A DNA stretch of 64,000 bases from Osmia lignaria lignaria (lineage: Eukaryota > Arthropoda > Insecta > Hymenoptera > Megachilidae), in NCBI RefSeq assembly GCF_051020975.1, contig NC_135045.1, forward strand, positions 1,490,501-1,554,500, in the 5' to 3' direction. The notes under the pieces are model-generated. The model was not told where the DNA came from. It did no database searches and saw only the letters and a program-made list of their open reading frames with translations. The stretch's first letter is position 1; each line of letters begins with the position of its first letter. Positions 49,790 to 62,800 of this stretch are shown here, piece by piece. The position numbers and the translations under genes are program-made.

Positions 49790-50489
49790 TTATAGATATG
49801 TATATTATATCATCTTTTTCATATATCAGTGCAACTGATAAACACGAACGAAGTGATTGATAATAATGTTACGAATATATTATATATAGGTATATACATA
49901 TAACGATGCAGCCTTCCAGACATTTCTGGTAGGAGCTCAAAAGTGCAGCAATACAATTTAAATACTTGTTAATGCTCTATTAGAAGAATTGGAAATAATA
50001 TTAATAATAACGATACTCTATAGCTACCATGTTATGTAAAGTTCGGCAAACGAGAAGGGAAAAATGAAATGTTAGTGTATCACGATCACGATGCGAAGCA
50101 TGTAATTTGTTTTAGATCTAGATTTAATGGTTATATATTGTAGATGAAATTATTTATACGATCTGAACTAGAATATTTTATATCGTGTGTTATTAAGCGC
50201 ATAGACTGCATACTCATAACAGGGATCTTTCGTCGTCTCGTCGAGACAAACATGCGGTACTATAAGCACAGATGAACCTAGAATCTCAAGTATGTAAGAT
50301 TTTTTATGACCTTTTTACGAGTTTGCAATTTTATATTTACCTTTAGACTAATATGGATTTTAATAAATGAAAATTTCAAGTACCACCAAATCTTGTGACG
50401 TTCAATCAGTTCCCCTTTTAGAATTATACTGTAATTCGATCAATGTATAAATTTTATTTTATTATTTCTTTGACAATCGTTTGATAATC
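49790..50489. other. Intergenic DNA between the Helitron and the dehydrogenase 3' end
   Basis: AT-rich sequence without exon signals. It should include the 3' UTR of the minus-strand dehydrogenase. A TTTATT at 50455-50460 reads AATAAA on the minus strand, about 30 bases past the stop, and would give a very short 3' UTR. Confidence 0.35.
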
Positions 50490-52384
50490 TTATTGTAATT
50501 TGAAAACAGCTTTACTGATTTCACCTCGCTTCAGTGCTTCCAGCGCTTTAGGGTATTCGGATAAAGAATAAGTCTTAATGCATAGCTTATCGTAATTAAG
50601 ATACGTATCGGCCATTGCTTGCAACAAAGCAATACCTTTATGGAATGTAAACGGATTTATGTTTACGCCTACAATCTTCAACTCCTTCATGTAAATCTGT
50701 TGAGAAATAACGAAATTTTAAGCTATTCGATATCCGGCTGCTTGCGATTCCTCGGCAATGACTTGTTTCTGGATAAATAATGATTCAAGTATCTGGAATA
50801 ATGACGTTAGAGTTATGAGTAAGTTACCTGGAATGGCTCGATGGTCAATTTTGCTTTAGGACTAGCCACACCGAACACGCAGAGACGACCACCGCGGTTT
50901 AACAATGGTACAGCCGCTTCCATGGCTGGACCTGAACCGCTACAGTCCACAACCAAGTCGAATCCACTTTTTAATTCTGTTGGACTTTTTACACCGTAGT
51001 CCAAGCCTGAAATATCATTTTTTTGTTTTTTTCCAATTTTGCATCGTCATTCGACCAGGATGTCTCCTCTTTCATTTGAACTTCAACATTTCTCAAATAT
51101 AGAATTCTGATTACCAAGTTTCTTCACCGCGTTTCGTCGCTTTTCTTGGGGCTCGCTGACCGTGACGGTTTTCCGAAGACCGTGTAAATGCAACAGACAA
51201 GACCACAAAAGACCAATTATCCCAGCGCCGAGTACGAGAACGTTAAGACCCACGTTCACGGGATTGATCTTGTCCCATCCGTGAGCCAAACAGGAGAGTG
51301 GCTCGGTAAGGGCAGCTTGTGCCATTCCAACCCCCTCGGGCAATAGATAAACCTGACCGAGAGTAAGACAAAGTAGAAAAAAAAGAAAGAAGTAACAAAA
51401 GATTCACCGAAGGTTTCGAAGGGACGAATCTCCAACAGGTACGAACCTGACCTTCCGGAACGACAGCGTGGGTGGACCATCCGCCATCTCTGAAGATTCC
51501 TACGGTGTTGTTTATACCGCCGTTCTCGCAGAAATGATAATCTCCAACGCGACAATAGTCGCAGAGATTACAACCACTGTTAGGATCGACCACCACTTTC
51601 TGACCAACTTTCAGATTTCGCACCGCGGAACCAACCGCGTCGATCGTGCCGGAAAATTCGTGGCCGAGGGTGAGAAGGCCTTCCTTCTTGCACGGGAACG
51701 TTCCCTGAAAGGAATTTCATTTTCCAACGATATTCGATTCGATTTTCTCTCCCCATGCCAACGGTAATATTCGAATCGATGCAACGGGGCTGCAGGGAGG
51801 CTAACGCGTGATCGATAAAATGCATCGCGTACGAGCGATATCGTGTTCGGCGAATATTTATCAACGAGAAACGTTGCATCACGGGGCCACTCCGATGAAA
51901 ATACTTTACTTGTACGTGTCAAGGAATTATGCAACATTCTCGTGGCCCCAGCACGCGTTTCAAAGTCACGTAACCTCGGATAAAACAGAAGTTTCTTTGT
52001 AAAACATGCGAAGAGAAATGAAGATTACGGACCGACTTACGGCGCGATATTAGATAGGGAGATTGATACACGTGAAATATCTCTGAAAAGAGAGATAACC
52101 TTGTAAAAATTTTATGTTAAAATCTAGCAAAACCGAACGATTTTCAATTTTCGTAAAATTAAAAATAAATTTTCAATATTTTGTTCGGGAGGGTGAGAAT
52201 ATCACGGCGATAGTAGGGTGGTAACGAACGAATATAAATGACCCACGTCTAATATATGAAGATCGGTCCCACAGATCCCGGAATAGGCGACCCTGACACG
52301 AACTTCATTGGGTGCCGGCACAGGAACTTCCGCCCTCCGCAACGCGAGCGTTTTCTTCGTAACATCGAAACTTAAAAATTCCAT
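50490..52384 (-). CDS. Medium-chain zinc dehydrogenase, sorbitol/polyol dehydrogenase-like
   Basis: Five in-phase minus-strand exons: 52384-52247, 51704-51447, 51352-51115, 51006-50828 and 50696-50490 (339 residues, the normal size of this family). Catalytic-zinc ligands are visible: Cys38 in GICGTDLH and the His-Glu of GHEFSG (about 60-64). The structural-zinc lobe has four Cys in GCNLCDYCRVGDYHFC. The Rossmann fold has VLGAGIIGLL, followed by SEPQEKRR at the position that sets NAD or NADP preference. The protein should oxidise a secondary alcohol such as a sugar alcohol in the cytosol. The exact substrate cannot be read from the sequence. Names used for relatives include sorbitol, arabinitol and altritol dehydrogenase. 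The usual start MEFLSFD is at 52384. An in-frame upstream Met at 52444 would add 20 residues. Confidence 0.92.
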
Positions 52385-54435
52385 CGCGACGGCTCGCGTT
52401 GCTAACGACAGTACTACACTAAAGCGTAACCGCGTCTCTATCAAACATTTATATCCCAGTTGCGAAATTAATGTTTTATATATGTTGGTGCCGTGCGCCG
52501 ATATTAATCACGAAACGTACTCAAGCGAGCTTTTTGTCGGCCCCTCGAGCCAACCACGATCGTCGAAGAAGAATTTGAATATTTGGCGACAGATGTTCTA
52601 AGCACACGACAATTGAATAAGTGTTTAAATCGAATATCAGGGACGAGATAGATAATGATTCGTTTCAGTGATGTGACTTTGGGCGATCATTTGACATTTA
52701 CAATTTTAAATTGTAAATTTTCCTGTTTCTACTCGCAGATTTTGATCAAATACGAATTTTCATATCTCCGATCGTTAATTGTCGAAATATTATAAAGTAT
52801 CATTGATAGCTTGTCAGAAATTATCAGACACCTTATCCGAATACGTAATCCTTTAATAATTACAAACATTCGAATATTGTTTCAAAAATTTGATAAGAAT
52901 CTAGAATTTTTCTGCTTATGTTATTAGATTGCGTGGATGTATAAAAATATCATTATCAATGCAAAATAATTCGTAGAATTCAACTTGGAACGAGAGATAA
53001 TAAACCTTGAAAAGCTGAAAGTCATTCGCCACGTGTATTAGTTCTGTGCGTTCCGAGACGCTAGCTGTTAGAAAATTTAGTTAAAGAAATGTTCTTTTGC
53101 GAGGGACAACAATAGAAAGATTCTCCAAGGATGGAACCTTTGAACGATATCGTGATTTGTAGTCTTCCTACCTGAAACGATACCTGACCGACACTCGAAC
53201 AGAGAAAAACTGTTCGAGCAGGTTGATATACGATTCATGGTGTAAATTTCACTCGACAATTGACTTCGTTAACAGCGAAAGCCTCAAAAGGCAAGATGAC
53301 ACTAATACCTTGAATGGGTTTGAAAAATGCACACCTGTACAGGGATGACTCGTCACCCAGTGACAAAAATTGTATCCTCTTTTTTAATTGAATACAGTTC
53401 GACTCACACGTAGTCTGTTAAAAAATTAACGAGAATAGATTGTCTGTAAATTTTTAACAGTTAAAAGATGTAGAAAATTAAAATTGCAAAATGATATTCG
53501 CGAATTTGTGTTCGCCGTTCTTGTTACGCTCCTGTGTCAAGAGGTTCGGTGTAATTTACAACCGGATGGTTATAAATCATTGTGGCGGAAAGCGATCCTC
53601 AGGCATCGCGTTACAATGTAAACCTGCTGTCAAAGGATCGTAACTGAGACCCTTCGAAACCCTTCGATTATTTTTGACACTTTTCTTCGAATTTTTAGTT
53701 CGGGGATCCCTGAGGTGCAGCGACGCGAAAGCAACCCTGTATTCAACCCTTGTGCGGATAACACCGGTTGAAGCTTCGATATTCTAAATTTGTATTTCAA
53801 AAACATATATGTAGATGTAACGATGAAAATATAAAAAAATTCTCTAAAGAAACATAGAAAACATCGTACAGTTGACATTGATCGACTTATTTGTCAATAT
53901 TTTCTCGTTAAAAAATAGACCAAAGTGCATTTGTTTGACACTAACGAATAACATTGAACCTGATGTAATTTTGTTTACTCTACCAACGTCATGGAATATC
54001 AAATTAAATATAGCAATGGCTGGCATGTAATTAAAACTCACGGCGCTTTATTAATATATAATTAAATACAAATACACCGTCGTGGGAACTTGCTCTATTA
54101 ATAAGCAAATTAATAAAACAGCTTGTTACGAATTCTTGAATATGAATAATAAAAACAAAAATGAATTGTCAGGTGTGAAACATCCTCGGTGAAAAATGAT
54201 CTATTGTTAATGAGTTAGAATATATAAAATATTGGACAACGAATGTTAGGACTGGACGGGGTGGAGGAAGGTGAATTTTTTTCGCAGGCGCTGCAACGTG
54301 TATGCGGAAAATTCATTCATAGCCGGTAGAATGGCTCGGGATGAACGAGCGTCCTTCGATTCACGAGAAATTTCGGGTCAACGGGACGGAGCTGGGATAG
54401 CTGGCTGTACCGGGAACCGGAAATGAGGTCGGGAA

Positions 54436-54490
54436 TGACGTCATCGCGTTCAGTGGCGTTCATTCAACCCCTGGGAATAAACTGGGTCAC
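54436..54490 (+). promoter_or_regulatory. CRE-like plus AACTGGGTCA block, copy 1 (weak)
   Basis: A full CRE palindrome TGACGTCA (54436-54443) is followed 36 bases later by AAACTGGGTCAC (54479-54490). The same two elements occur together, more tightly spaced, at 56471-56512 and 57246-57286. A regulatory role is inferred from recurrence only. Confidence 0.3.
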
Positions 54491-56470
54491 CGGGCCAGCT
54501 CACCCCTTCCCTTGATTGGGTTTGTGAAAACGGTTACTCAGCTCGAGAAACGCATGCATTCACCGGATCGTTCGATCGATTCACCGGAACCTATTTAAGA
54601 TCGCACAATAGAACGTTCGATTATCGGAATGCCGATTAAAGAGACAATTGATTATCAGGACACTGATTAAGGGAACGACTGATTATATTATCAGAATATT
54701 GATTAAGGAAACGATGGAATACCAGAAGTTCAATTAACATTCGATTATCTCGCACTATTGTAAAATCATCGACTATAAAATGAATTTGTTTCGAAATCAA
54801 TACCACCCTCGTAGCAGGAATTCATCTTCAACGATTTCGAGTAGATTTACAGAAATTTCCGCGTCGAAATAAAAGATTTATGTAACCGATGTTTGTCACT
54901 TGTATCGCGTAAATAGGTTCCGTGCTGCTGTTAATAACTTATGTAACCACGATTTTTTTTTCTAATTCTGTTTAGACGATCATCAAAGAGCATTTGCTTA
55001 TAGGGGTTAATACAACGAGCGGAGCAAAAATAGACGCGTGCAATCCTGGACGCAATCCGAGACGCGAAGGCGTCTAAATGGCGAAAAGATGAATCGCAGA
55101 AACAGATGTTGGCCAAACGGAAGTGAGGAAAAAGGAACAGCAGACAGGAATGTGTGAGCGTTTGCTGAGATTCGATCGGTTAGAGAAGAACAGGTGTCGC
55201 TCGAATGTATGGTTATTGTTCACTCTTCTTTTGATTCGTTCGAACAAAGTTAGTTTCCCGTTTTTTCCCGCCCACGTTCGTCTGTACGGGATAAGTCATC
55301 TGATATTGTGATCTTCATTTCCGTAAATAGTATTACATATGGAGAATCTATTTTGTTATAAGCGAAATTTCACTCCAAATAACGTTTTTATTTTTTGGAA
55401 CGTGGTTGCAAATAACATTGCAATGATTACTGTGAAATGTTCTCATTTATTAAGGTTTCCAAGTGTTGCCAAGAAAAATTGCAACGATTCATCACCAGGA
55501 GTAGTGGCATTACTTTTTTCTCGAGACTCTTTCCGAAATTACTTGTATGGGATCTAAAAGCTGCCTAAAAAATTAATATGTAATACCTCTAAAGTGAAAA
55601 GAGTTTCGGCCAGTGTATCCGCAAGTTTCATTCACGTACGTGTAAAAGGGCGAAACAGCGGTTCGTCTTTTGAAAATCCGAAACCCCTGTAAGCCGGAAA
55701 CGTGCGACCTCTTTCCTTTCCTGCGGAAAAGGGGTTCGAAGGACGAGGGTTGTAAGAATAGAAATCAAACAATTTCTTGGAAGAAACGTTCTGGCGCATA
55801 TCGTTTTGAAATGTTACGCTTCGAACTCCCTATTCAAGAAACAAGAAATGAATTTTCGAATTGACAAACAATATGTAATATATACTGTCGGTCGATTCGG
55901 TTTTGTTGTTTCATATAATTATCACGGCTGATAACGACGAAACCATACGTCGTACATTCACTTTCGCAATACCTAAGATTATTAACCCCGATGAAAAAAT
56001 AATTTTAATCTTCGCTTATCAAGCTCCGACTTTCAATACAAACCGACGAAACATTTTTCATACGATTATAATTAAATGTTTACATTCGTTTAGTGGAACT
56101 TCTTTCCCTTAGGGAAACTTATTTTGCTGTACATGACAAGATACATGAAAAAATATTTAATCTCTCGAGAGACGGCATCGAAAGCCGAAAGGAAGCGGAA
56201 TTTTTCCACGACCCAAACAATTCTTTGACCCGAATGCTTTGATCCCACGATAAACCTGTTAATCTCTCCGAAACTGTCGAAACTGATCGTCTGGTCTCGT
56301 TCTATCACGAATACGCTTGAATATGTTCCTTATTCAAGGCGGTCGTGTTTAGCGAGCCTAGACTCTATTTTTACGGCATCGAAGGATGCTGAAAGGGATG
56401 CATTATACGAGTATGACCCAGTTACGAGGTGGCAGCACGAGGTGGTGAGTTCCTGGGTGAACCGTTCGTT

Positions 56471-56512
56471 GAATGGTCTCGGTCGACGTCACTATTCGCG
56501 AACTAGGTCGAC
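56471..56512 (+). repeat. Composite motif, copy 2
   Basis: It reads GAATGG, 5 variable bases, GTCGACGTCA, 8 variable bases, then GAACTAGGTCGAC. It matches the 57246-57286 block at about two thirds of positions, with the core words almost identical. This is either an old short duplication or a transcription-factor module. Confidence 0.4.
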
Positions 56513-57245
56513 ATAGAATTTCCGTGTCCCCCCTCAATCGCGAATGTGTTGTAGCGAGACCTTTATTCGTGAAACCGGGAAATCTGCTTGTCACGGAAAC
56601 CGCAGTCGAGCCGAACGTTTCCGCGGCTGATCGAATAAACGAAAAATAACGAAACGATCAGGCAAATCCGATCGAGAATCATGAGAAACTACCGCGAAGT
56701 CTATGCATTCTGGATCGGTTGTGCTTAGAAGTGTGCACAAAGTCCTTTCACAGGATCCGTTGTCACGCTATAAAAGAATTCCGACATGAATGAACCGATC
56801 GACATTGCTGCTCTCGAAATAGGTCACGTTCCATCCGTTCTTTCTGTTGTATTTCGTTTTGATAAACGAAAGAACCAGCGGAGAAACGAGTATACACAGA
56901 AAACCGTACTCCGAATAATGGACGGGATTTGTTTTTGTTAGAAAGGAGGTAAGAAATTTATTTTTAAGAAGGAAAAATAGAAAGAAAATTTGGAATATTT
57001 AATTATTTCTGAAACCAACGACGCACCATATGCGTCTTGGAGAATAATGTATTTTATGAAAAGCTATTGGAGACGTAAAATTATATAAACGTAAAATAAC
57101 AAGTAAGATAATATAAATAAAAATAATCTAACGATAAGAGGTCAACGTGGAATCACGTAAATAAGAAGATTGTATAATTGGTCGAAGATGATGTTTATCG
57201 TCGAGTTTTCACGAGAAAGAGTCGTTTCTGAAAGAAACGCGAGGT

Positions 57246-57286
57246 GAATGGACCAGTCGACGTCATCGGTTTCGAACTGGGTCAAC
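57246..57286 (+). repeat. Composite motif, copy 3
   Basis: It reads GAATGG, 4 variable bases, GTCGACGTCA, 8 variable bases, then GAACTGGGTCAAC. The order and spacing are nearly the same as copy 2, 775 bases upstream. The following bases (ACCCTCGTGCCACCCCTGAGTCGCGG) loosely resemble the TCCGTGTCCCCCCTCAATCGCG after copy 2, so the shared unit may extend to about 100 bases. Confidence 0.4.
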
Positions 57287-59858
57287 CCGGAGATTTCAGT
57301 TCATATTTACCCTCGTGCCACCCCTGAGTCGCGGTCGCGGTAGTTTTCATTGAAAACTAGGAAAGTGCTAATCCGGAAGATTAATCGTAGTTCTACTCGG
57401 AAAGAAAATCTATTTCAAATCGTATTTACAGAAATCCAGTGAAATAATTTTCATTTCAATAAAATTCTTCAAATGGATTGAAATTCTCATAAATTGATAA
57501 AAATGTATCTCTGTTAAAAAGCCGAGAAATTTCATAAAACATTGAAACAATTAAGAACGTTTATAAATTGATCGAGTATGAATTAAGGAAATTGGTGTTC
57601 CGGTTTATCCGAAGTTTACGGTGCACTTTTAAAATAGAACACGACGGTCTAGACGATAAAAGTTTGGACGGAGATGTCTAATGAAATTTTCAGAAAATTA
57701 CCATTTATTCCGGTTTAATCGATCCGATCCCCGCAATTTTCCGGCTGTAATCTTTCAGGAAATGATATCCGGCATACCTCATCCGGTGCGTTGATTGCTT
57801 CCAGTGACCTTTCCTTTACGAATCCGTGAATGCCGTTTAATTTGCATGTATCTTTCTCATAAACGCAATGAAAATGTCACAGAAGATTTATTGCCGCAAT
57901 ATACGTGCCGTATCAAACAAATTTGAAACGCGCGGACACGATAACGAGGAAGGTTTTCATTTTCCGCGAAAACGGAAAATTTTCCACTTGCTACTTCAGG
58001 AAATTGATAAAACCTCTCGAATCCTTTTTTCCAATGATACGAAATTTCTGATTCCGGCCACCAGTGACCCCGCGGTGTTTAACAAACTCGATAGAAAGAA
58101 ATTTCTGTCGCTAAGTCGATATCGAAGTCAGGCCACTAGCGCAACGGTGCGAAACGGAAAGACGAGACGAGTAGGAACAGGGTGGACGAAGGGGTGGTGA
58201 GTGAAAAGCGGCCCTCTGGAATCGTTCGTTTCTCGAGCTTGTAATTACCAGGCAGGCAGGGTTGTTGCTAGGGGCAAGAGAACGCTGCCGAGGCAGAGAA
58301 ATAAAAGGGCGACGATAAATTTCCACCGGTGAGAAATAAACGACGAGGTCGCGAACGGGCTTCTTTTTCTCTTTTTACTCCACCTTTTTCTTGTCCTTTT
58401 TCCTTAATAAATTCCCTCTCCTCTTTTCCTCTGGGTTTGTTCCAGCTCGTTCCTCGCGTAGATCGCGTAGAATCCACGTCGAGGAGCAAAGGTGTCGTTC
58501 GAGTTTGCGGAAGCGACGAAACCGTTCGGTGAACTGGATTCACCCTCGCCGTCTCGCGTGAAACGGGACTTCCGTTTCGTTTAATGAATTTAAAAAAAAA
58601 TAAATTTCATTTATTTCCCATGGATTTCGAATCCCCGTTGGATCGACGATGGAAACGCGAGTTTCTAACGAGGAAATGCCGATGGGATGCGAGAGACGAA
58701 AAGGTTCGCGAAAAGAGGAGGGAGGATCGAAAGGAGGGGGTAAAGCATGAACGGAAAGCGGAAGCGACGGAGCCGCTCAATGAAAGAGCTCTACCCCTGG
58801 CAGCGGATGCGAATGGGCAACCGACCCATTGAAGATACCTCGGATATTCGCAATGCGTATGCGCAGGGTTGACGTTTCTCTTTATCGAGCAACCGATTCT
58901 GGCATCTCGTTTTTTCTTATTCCATCTGTCTCCATCGCTCCCCCGTTACTCCCCCCTCATCGTTCCTTCCTTCCTTCCTCTTTCATCGCGCGATCCTAAC
59001 GATACCACAAACGCGGACTAACCAATGTTTATTTTCATCGTACACTCATATTTTACGTTTTTCCAAGGAAATTCTTCTTTTTCCCCGTGATCCTTCGTTG
59101 TTCCAGGTAATTTCCAATGGAACGATGTATACCGTAGCTTCCGGTGATGAAATCCAGGTGATCAGGTACGTTCGGACGGGAGATTTCATTTATTTGAAAT
59201 GTATTCTTACGAACTTGGAGCTTCTAAAATGATCGTGGGCGAAATGATCGTCATCGGTATTTTTAGTACCGTAATTAGAATGCCTCGTTTTATTTTATTT
59301 TCTTTTTTTTCATGAACCTTACGCTGACATTATCAATAAAAGCACGCAATCATACGAAGGTGATTAATTTGTCTTTAACGATAATCAATCGGTTCCCTTT
59401 GAAGAACATTCGGTTTCAATGGGAAGTAAGAAATTAACGCACGGTTCTTGATCGCATCGCTAATTAGTTACTAATTACAAACGTATCCCCGGTGTCGATG
59501 ATGTTACTACAACCGTAGGAGGAGCGGCGTAACGAAGTCTTTCGCTGGACGTGGGTGGACTTCCGTTTCGCTTCGAGACCGTAACACGCGTTCCGGGATG
59601 ATGCTCATAATTGCTCGGAATAAAATTCTAAACGGTGAATCATCGGGCTGTCTGCGAGTGGAAGAAAGTAAACTCGCTAATAGCGTAAGCATTATTTACG
59701 AAAGTGCACAAACACGCGGGCGTCCCGCGTGCAACAGCATTACTCAACTCCACAAATTCTGGCTCGATTTCTATTTTTACTTTACCATCCATACTTCTTT
59801 CCATCCATATATTTTCCTGCTCGCTTTCAAAACCAAACTTTCACGTCCCCGTTAGGTG

Positions 59859-59893
59859 TTTTTTTTCTTTTCTTTTCTTTTCTTTTCTTTTCA
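59859..59893. repeat. (TTTTC)n simple repeat
   Basis: About six near-perfect TTTTC units sit in a T-rich stretch. It is an ordinary microsatellite and likely polymorphic. Confidence 0.7.
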
Positions 59894-62800
59894 TTTTATT
59901 TCGCAAAGAGAAAATAAATTGTGTTAACGCGAAAATTCATGTATCTCTTAATTACCGTAGATAAAAACAGAAATTAATATATATTATTCATCGCGATGCT
60001 AGGCTCGCTTTCATAGATCACAGATAATCACCAGTGATTCCAGGTAATTGTTTCTCATTAGTTAATTAACTCTAAATGAACCTAATTCTTAGGTAATATC
60101 GTAATTTCATTCTATTCTGTGAACAAGCACCGTAATAATAACAGTGCGTTGTTTTATGGGAAAAAAGAAAAAAAGAACAATAACTTCCTTTTCAAAGAAT
60201 CATGCTCTGGTTTAGCGTGAATTTTAAATTTTAATCTTTACTAGAAGTTTATATCTCTTTTTTTTTTTTTCAAGGGAGGGTTGATACATTTAGTCACGTT
60301 TAAATCTTCCATTCGTTCGAGTCACCGATGATTTATGCAGAAGAGGAAACGGACGATCGTTACGAGGGAGATTCCAGCAGAAATGTATTTCTTTTTCGAA
60401 ACACGTGTCTCGTCTTTTCTTTTAACACGGTTCGCCGATGCGTGATTCCTGTCTCTCACGTTCCTCCTAAAAAGAGTTACGCTTATACGGTTCACACGAG
60501 GGTAAATCTGTCTCACGAATGACGATTCCTCGATCGGACCGTTGCTTCTCACAGACCTTAATTATTATTTTCTCACTGATTTTATCGAGTCTTGAACTTA
60601 TTCGTGAGTCAGACCGTGCTTGTCTCGTTTACTTGAGAAACGAGTGACGCAAAAACACCGTCAGACAGTGCGCTTTGCGTTTTCTTTCCACGTTTCTTCC
60701 TCGTACGGTTTATCTGAGGAATACTTCATGCAGAGGAGGATTTATAATTAGCTCGGTTTTCTATCGTTTTCAGATTGTGAAACTGAAGGAGTTCGCAATT
60801 CCAGAATTTCCAAAGGGTTAAAAAATAATTCTTAATTACGCCAGCTTCCTAATTAGCTCAGTTTTCTAACATTTTTTAAAATTTAATTTAGTTCCTGTCA
60901 ATTGAGTTTCTATCATTTTTAAATTCCAGAATTTCAAAGATTTCCAAATTTCTCCAAATAAGGAAAAATCCCTAATTACGCCAATGCTCTCGTTTAAGAA
61001 TTATCTACGCGAGGGAAACTCGATCGAGGAAGGGACGACGTTATAATTAGCTCGGTTATCCAAAGCACGTTCCACATTGAGGAAACTTTGCTTATTCACG
61101 GAAGGAACAAAGAATTCATTGAACGATGTCTTTGGATTAGTAATTCAACATTCCTGAACACTATAAAAAATAGGTATCAAAAAGAACACGTGTTTCCTTC
61201 AATCCATATCTGCTCGTTTCCTTGCTTTTTACAACTTATCTCTATGAATAAGATTTCATAGAGGGAGGATACGTTATAATTAAATTTCCTATCGCATCGA
61301 TAAGATTTTACATTTTTAAATTCATTGAACAGTTGTATTTTACGATTCAAGAAATCAGTCGGTAATTTGGTAAAAATTCTCCTATTCTTTTGAAGAATTT
61401 ATGGATCAGTAACGAGCTAACTGAGGAGAATGAATGTTCGTTAGGATACCCGACACCTCCAGGTAAGAGGAAACGCAAATTCGTTTCCGGCCGGCAACGG
61501 GAAGCACCAAAACTGTTTCCTTCCCTTCAAACGAATGTCCTAAAACTGGTATAAGGATACAATACGAGAGCTAGCGGAAGCATCGACCTAAGGGTCCTAA
61601 GAGGGAAACCGGATGGATCTTAAAACGACGATTCGAAGAAACGGCCCCTTGCTCCGAAATTTCTTCGACAGTCCCTTCGTAACCTACGGACCTTATCCTT
61701 CGCAGAAAGCCTACCTTTTGTTTGATTCATCTTTTCACCTTTCAATAGAAAATCAACCCCCTGTCGGTTAAAATTGTTCACTGTACCGTATACAGAAAAT
61801 TTCAATGAACGAATCGTTATTTTAAAATTCTTGACTCTCACATTTTCAACCCGTTCGCACTTGTTTATTTAAAGAACAAACTTCGTTTTAATCTTATTTC
61901 AAAATACCACTGACAAATATAATGTAAAACACTTTGAACAAAAGATTCAATTTACTCGAATGACTAAATCAAAGTTGAACCCGAGATTACGTACTGACGA
62001 TGATCTTTCGGTATCGGTAAAGATAATAAAAAAAAAAAATGACGTAGTTCCGTGGAGCGTTCGTTATCAGAAGTACACATAGTTTTAGCCGTAAAAGCGA
62101 AAGATTTCTATTCTCGGTTGGACGCGCGGATACGGTACTCTCGTTTCTCCAAGTGAAACGTAGGCAATCTCCTTTCCGTTCGTTTCGCAATTACGCATTC
62201 CGAGTAGCTCGCGCTCCGATTAATCATCGATTGTTCCTCGCCTTACGCGTGGATTTATACAACAGCACACCGTCGTACACCGAAGGACGTTGTTCCGTCC
62301 CGTAATGCGACCGGAAACCGGACGTGACGTTCAATCATTCACGGTGATGCTGAGGAAACGACTGTATTATTTCTAAACGCGGGGAGGGATCGAATTTTAT
62401 TATAGAATTTCGATTTCCTTTCTTCCCTTTCCTACGATTCCCCGGCAAAATTTCATTAATATGATAAAATTAAAAATTTTGTTTTTGTTATATCATTTTC
62501 TAAAAAAAGAAGCGATCTGTTGAATGTTGGTAGCGAACGTATTAAAGTTACCAGAACAGCTCGATTTTTTTTTTTAACTTTTAGGTATAATAAGCGGATG
62601 AATATTTTTAGAAGCTGTATTTTACCCGAGTTTGTTGTTTGCCAAACTCGTCAGCTATTAATTATGAAAGTTTCCCGACCCGATACGGTTTTACGAGCAC
62701 CGAGAGCGAGTTGAAACCCGGTACAGATGTTGTACAATGATTAGAACTAATTAAATATTACCCGCGCCTTTAATATCGTACGATTTTTTTTTTTTTCTTC

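Noticed and set aside
56769..56942. TATAAAAG followed by a 51-codon frame starting MNEPIDIAALEIGH
   Set aside because: The TATA-to-ATG distance is too short for a normal leader, and the peptide has no signal sequence or motif. Coincidence is more likely.
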